From Caballeronia sordidicola (lineage in GTDB: Bacteria > Pseudomonadota > Gammaproteobacteria > Burkholderiales > Burkholderiaceae): a stretch of 64,000 bases of DNA. The notes under the pieces are model-generated. The model saw only the letters and a list, made by a program, of their open reading frames with translations. It did no database searches and was not told where the DNA came from. How positions within the stretch are numbered: the stretch's first letter is position 1; the number at the start of each line of letters is the position of its first letter. Made by a program: the position numbers and the translations under genes. Below are positions 61,615 to 64,000 of this stretch, piece by piece. The stretch is from assembly GCF_000729995.1 (NCBI RefSeq), contig NZ_JNFG01000025.1, forward strand, positions 1-64,000, given 5' to 3'.

Positions 61615-63363
61615 ATGAAAGCATCCCGTTTCTTTATCGGCACCCTGAAGGAAGCTCCCACCGACGCGGAAATCGTCAGCCACCAACTCATGATGCGTGC
61701 GGGCATGATTCGCCGCGTGGCGGGCGGTATCTATAGTTATCTGCCTATCGCCCTGCGCTCCATCCGCAAGGTTGAGGCCATCGTGCGTGAAGAAATGAAC
61801 CGGGCCGGCGCGCTCGAATTGTTGATGCCCGCCGTGCAGCCGGCCGAACTCTGGCAGGAATCGGCGCGCTGGGAACAGTACGGCCCCGAGCTGCTGCGTA
61901 TCAAGGATCGTCATGACCGCGACTTCGTGATCGGACCGACGCACGAAGAAGTGGTGACGGACATCGCGCGGCGCGAGATCAAGAGTTACAGGCAACTGCC
62001 GGTCAATTTCTACCAGATCCAGACCAAGTTCCGCGATGAAATCCGCCCGCGTTTCGGCGTGATGCGCGGGCGCGAATTCATCATGAAGGACGCGTATTCC
62101 TTCGATCGCGATCAGGCCGGCCTCGCCGAGTCGTACAAGAAAATGTTCGATGCCTACGTGCGAGTGTTCACGCGCATCGGCCTGGAGTTCCGCGCGGTTG
62201 CAGCCGATAACGGCTCTATCGGTGGCAGCGGCTCGCATGAATTCCACGTGATCGCCGACACCGGCGAAGACGCAATCGCGTATTGCCCGACCTCGGATTA
62301 CGCCGCGAACGTGGAAGCCGCCGACGCACTGCCGCTGAACGCCACGCGTGCGGCGCCCACGGAAGAGATGAAGAAGACGGCCACGCCCGGCAAGGCGAAG
62401 TGCGAGGCGGTCGCGGAACTGCTGGACATTCCGCTGGAACGCACGATCAAGTCGATCATTCTCGCGACGGAAAACGAAGGCGCCGAGCCGACCATCTGGC
62501 TATTGATGTTGCGCGGCGACCATTCGCTGAACGACATCAAGGCGAACAAGCAGCCGGGCCTGGCGGGTTATCGCTTTGCTACGGAAGCCGAAATTATCGA
62601 TACGTTCGGCACGCCGCCGGGTTATCTCGGCCCGATTGGCACAAAGAAGCCGATCAAGGTGATCGCGGACCGGACGGTCGCGAACATGAGCGACTTCGTA
62701 GTCGGCTCGAATGAAGTCGACTATCACACCACCGGCGTGAACTGGGGCCGCGATCTGCCGGAACCGGTCGTGGCGGACATCCGCAACGTGCTGGCGGGCG
62801 ACCCGTCGCCGGACGGCAAGGGCACGCTGGAAATCTGCCGCGGCATTGAAGTGGGCCACGTGTTCCAGCTCGGCACAAAGTACTCGGATGCCATGGGTGC
62901 GTCGTTCCTCGATGAAAACGGCAAGCCTGCGCCCATGCAAATGGGCTGCTACGGCATTGGCATCACGCGGATTCTGGGCGCAGCGATCGAACAGAACTTC
63001 GACGCGAAGGGCATCATCTGGCCGGAATCGATTGCGCCGTTCGAAGTCGTGTTGTGCCCGATGGGCTACGACCGCAGCGAAGCAGTTCGCGAGCAAGCCG
63101 ACAAGCTCTACGCGGCGCTGCAGGCTGCGGGTATTGACGTGGTCCTGGACGATCGCGGCGAGCGCCCGGGCGTGATGTTCGCGGATTGGGAGCTGATCGG
63201 CGTGCCGCATCGGCTGGTGATTGGTGACCGCGGGCTCAAGGAAGGCAAGCTCGAGTACCAGGCACGACGCGACGCCGAAGCCACGTTGCTGCCGGTGGAT
63301 GACGCTGCGAACGTCGTGATCGAGAAGGTGCGCGCTGCACTGGCACGTGGAGTGGCCCAGTAG
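61615..63363 (+). CDS. proS: ProS: prolyl-tRNA synthetase
   Basis: Class II synthetase charging tRNA-Pro. The 582 residues match the bacterial-type enzyme: motif 2 region TKFRDEIRPRFGVMRGREFIMKDAYSFD, GPTHEEVVTDIARREIKSYRQLP, then the INS editing domain (about 225-395, including the PGYLGPIG segment), and motif 3 MQMGCYGIGITRILGAAIEQ, followed by the anticodon-binding domain (ending about 580). The plus-strand gene is divergent from rppH; tRNA-Pro(CGG) is encoded about 6.5 kb away. Confidence 0.97.
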   Translation: MKASRFFIGTLKEAPTDAEIVSHQLMMRAGMIRRVAGGIYSYLPIALRSIRKVEAIVREEMNRAGALELLMPAVQPAELWQESARWEQYGPELLRIKDRHDRDFVIGPTHEEVVTDIARREIKSYRQLPVNFYQIQTKFRDEIRPRFGVMRGREFIMKDAYSFDRDQAGLAESYKKMFDAYVRVFTRIGLEFRAVAADNGSIGGSGSHEFHVIADTGEDAIAYCPTSDYAANVEAADALPLNATRAAPTEEMKKTATPGKAKCEAVAELLDIPLERTIKSIILATENEGAEPTIWLLMLRGDHSLNDIKANKQPGLAGYRFATEAEIIDTFGTPPGYLGPIGTKKPIKVIADRTVANMSDFVVGSNEVDYHTTGVNWGRDLPEPVVADIRNVLAGDPSPDGKGTLEICRGIEVGHVFQLGTKYSDAMGASFLDENGKPAPMQMGCYGIGITRILGAAIEQNFDAKGIIWPESIAPFEVVLCPMGYDRSEAVREQADKLYAALQAAGIDVVLDDRGERPGVMFADWELIGVPHRLVIGDRGLKEGKLEYQARRDAEATLLPVDDAANVVIEKVRAALARGVAQ

Positions 63364-63364
63364 C

Positions 63365-63976
63365 GTGCAGTACAACTTCCTCTCGGCGACGGTGCTGCTC
63401 ATCCTGATCACCGATCCGCTCGGCAATATCCCGATCTTCATCAACGCGTTGCGTGGTGTAGCGAAGGAGCGGCGTCGGGTCGTGATCTTGCGGGAAGTAG
63501 CCATCGCTTTCGGGATCCTGCTGTTGTTCATGCTGGTGGGTGACCGCTTTCTTCGCGCGATGAGCCTGACGGATTTGTCGTTGCGGTTGGGCGGCGGGAT
63601 CGTGTTGTTCCTGATCGCTTTGCGGATGATCTTTCCGCATCCCGATGGTCCGATGGGCGGTGATTCACGCGGCGGCGAACCACTGATCGTGCCGCTGGCT
63701 ATTCCCGCGCTGGCCGGTCCGTCGGCGCTGGCAACGGTAATGCTGCTGACATCGCAGGCGCCGGGGCAGATGTGGGAATGGGTCGGTGCGCTGACAATCA
63801 CCATGATGGTCTGCGCGGTCGTGCTGGTGTTGGCCGAGAAGATCCAGCATTGGCTGGGCGAACGCGCGGTCACGGCGTTCGAACGGCTGATGGGGTTGGT
63901 GCTGGTCGCGATATCGGTGGAAATGATCCTGACGGGGATACGGACCTTCGTGCATCAACTGGCTGCGAACGGCTGA
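63365..63976 (+). CDS. MarC-family integral membrane protein
   Basis: A protein of about 203 residues (209 from an upstream GTG at 63347) with six predicted helices, in the MarC/YchE family. Typical segments are LSATVLLILITDPLGNIPIFI and the helix-loop LSLRLGGGIVLFLIALRMIFP, then PLAIPALAGPSALATVMLL. MarC was once linked to multiple antibiotic resistance, but no transport role is proven. It begins two bases after proS (or overlaps it by 17 from 63347), suggesting co-transcription. Confidence 0.85.
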   Translation: MQYNFLSATVLLILITDPLGNIPIFINALRGVAKERRRVVILREVAIAFGILLLFMLVGDRFLRAMSLTDLSLRLGGGIVLFLIALRMIFPHPDGPMGGDSRGGEPLIVPLAIPALAGPSALATVMLLTSQAPGQMWEWVGALTITMMVCAVVLVLAEKIQHWLGERAVTAFERLMGLVLVAISVEMILTGIRTFVHQLAANG

Positions 63977-64000
63977 TGCGCCCGCGCTTGCATGCAGCGT

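Overview
The window looks like part of the main chromosome of a Burkholderia sensu lato species (Burkholderiaceae, Betaproteobacteria; Caballeronia or Paraburkholderia type). The case rests on GC-rich coding sequence, gene order (porin, coq7, mraZ and a complete dcw cluster, lpxC, dciA, secA, argJ, mutT, yacG/zapD/coaE, pilD/pilC/pilB, and later ispB, rplU, rpmA, obgE, proB, CNP1-like, rppH, proS), and proteins that read like Burkholderia orthologues. Genus and species are inference; no search was run.

Layout. 1-126: the last part of a probable group II intron (domains V and VI). 222-1376: a general porin on the minus strand. 1692-20251: coq7, then mraZ-rsmH-ftsL-ftsI-murE-murF-mraY-murD-ftsW-murG-murC-ddlB-ftsQ-ftsA-ftsZ, all on the plus strand. 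Eight of the junctions are 4-nt ATGA overlaps, and a promoter overlapped by four 10-bp MraZ-type boxes lies in front of mraZ. 20528-28682: peroxiredoxin, lpxC, dciA (minus), secA, argJ, a DUF815 ATPase and a mutT-type hydrolase. 28715-33930: yacG, zapD, coaE, pilD, pilC and a frameshifted pilB/gspE-like ATPase on the minus strand. 34143-35432: a CorC/HlyC-type membrane protein.

From about 35.5 to 54.8 kb the content is more accessory. It holds a tannase/feruloyl esterase-like lipoprotein, an alpha/beta hydrolase with an MHS-family transporter and a divergent LysR regulator, a cytochrome b561 translationally coupled to a glycosyltransferase, a PEBP-like protein, and an ECF sigma/anti-sigma pair with a COG4315-like secreted protein. 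It continues with a CaiB/BaiF CoA-transferase, an uncharacterised two-gene cassette (a small unknown protein plus a DUF1828/DUF1829-type protein), a cardiolipin synthase-like protein, a MarR regulator with a divergent DHA2 efflux pump and a 20-bp palindromic operator, a YgjP-like metallopeptidase, a Gram-positive-type lipase and a DoxX-like protein.

From 54.9 kb to the end, housekeeping genes return: tRNA-Pro(CGG), ispB, rplU-rpmA with a near-consensus promoter, obgE, proB, a CNP1-like lipoprotein, rppH, proS and a MarC-family protein.

The dominant theme is cell envelope growth and division: lipid II synthesis (MurC-F, DdlB, MraY, MurG), septal synthesis (FtsI, FtsW, FtsL, FtsQ), the Z ring (FtsZ, FtsA, ZapD) and lipid A commitment (LpxC). 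The least explained pieces are the DUF1828 cassette (47393-48633), a possible 17-codon leader ORF in front of secA, which itself lacks a Shine-Dalgarno sequence, and the broken pilus-type ATPase. Family names come from motif recognition by eye, not from database searches.
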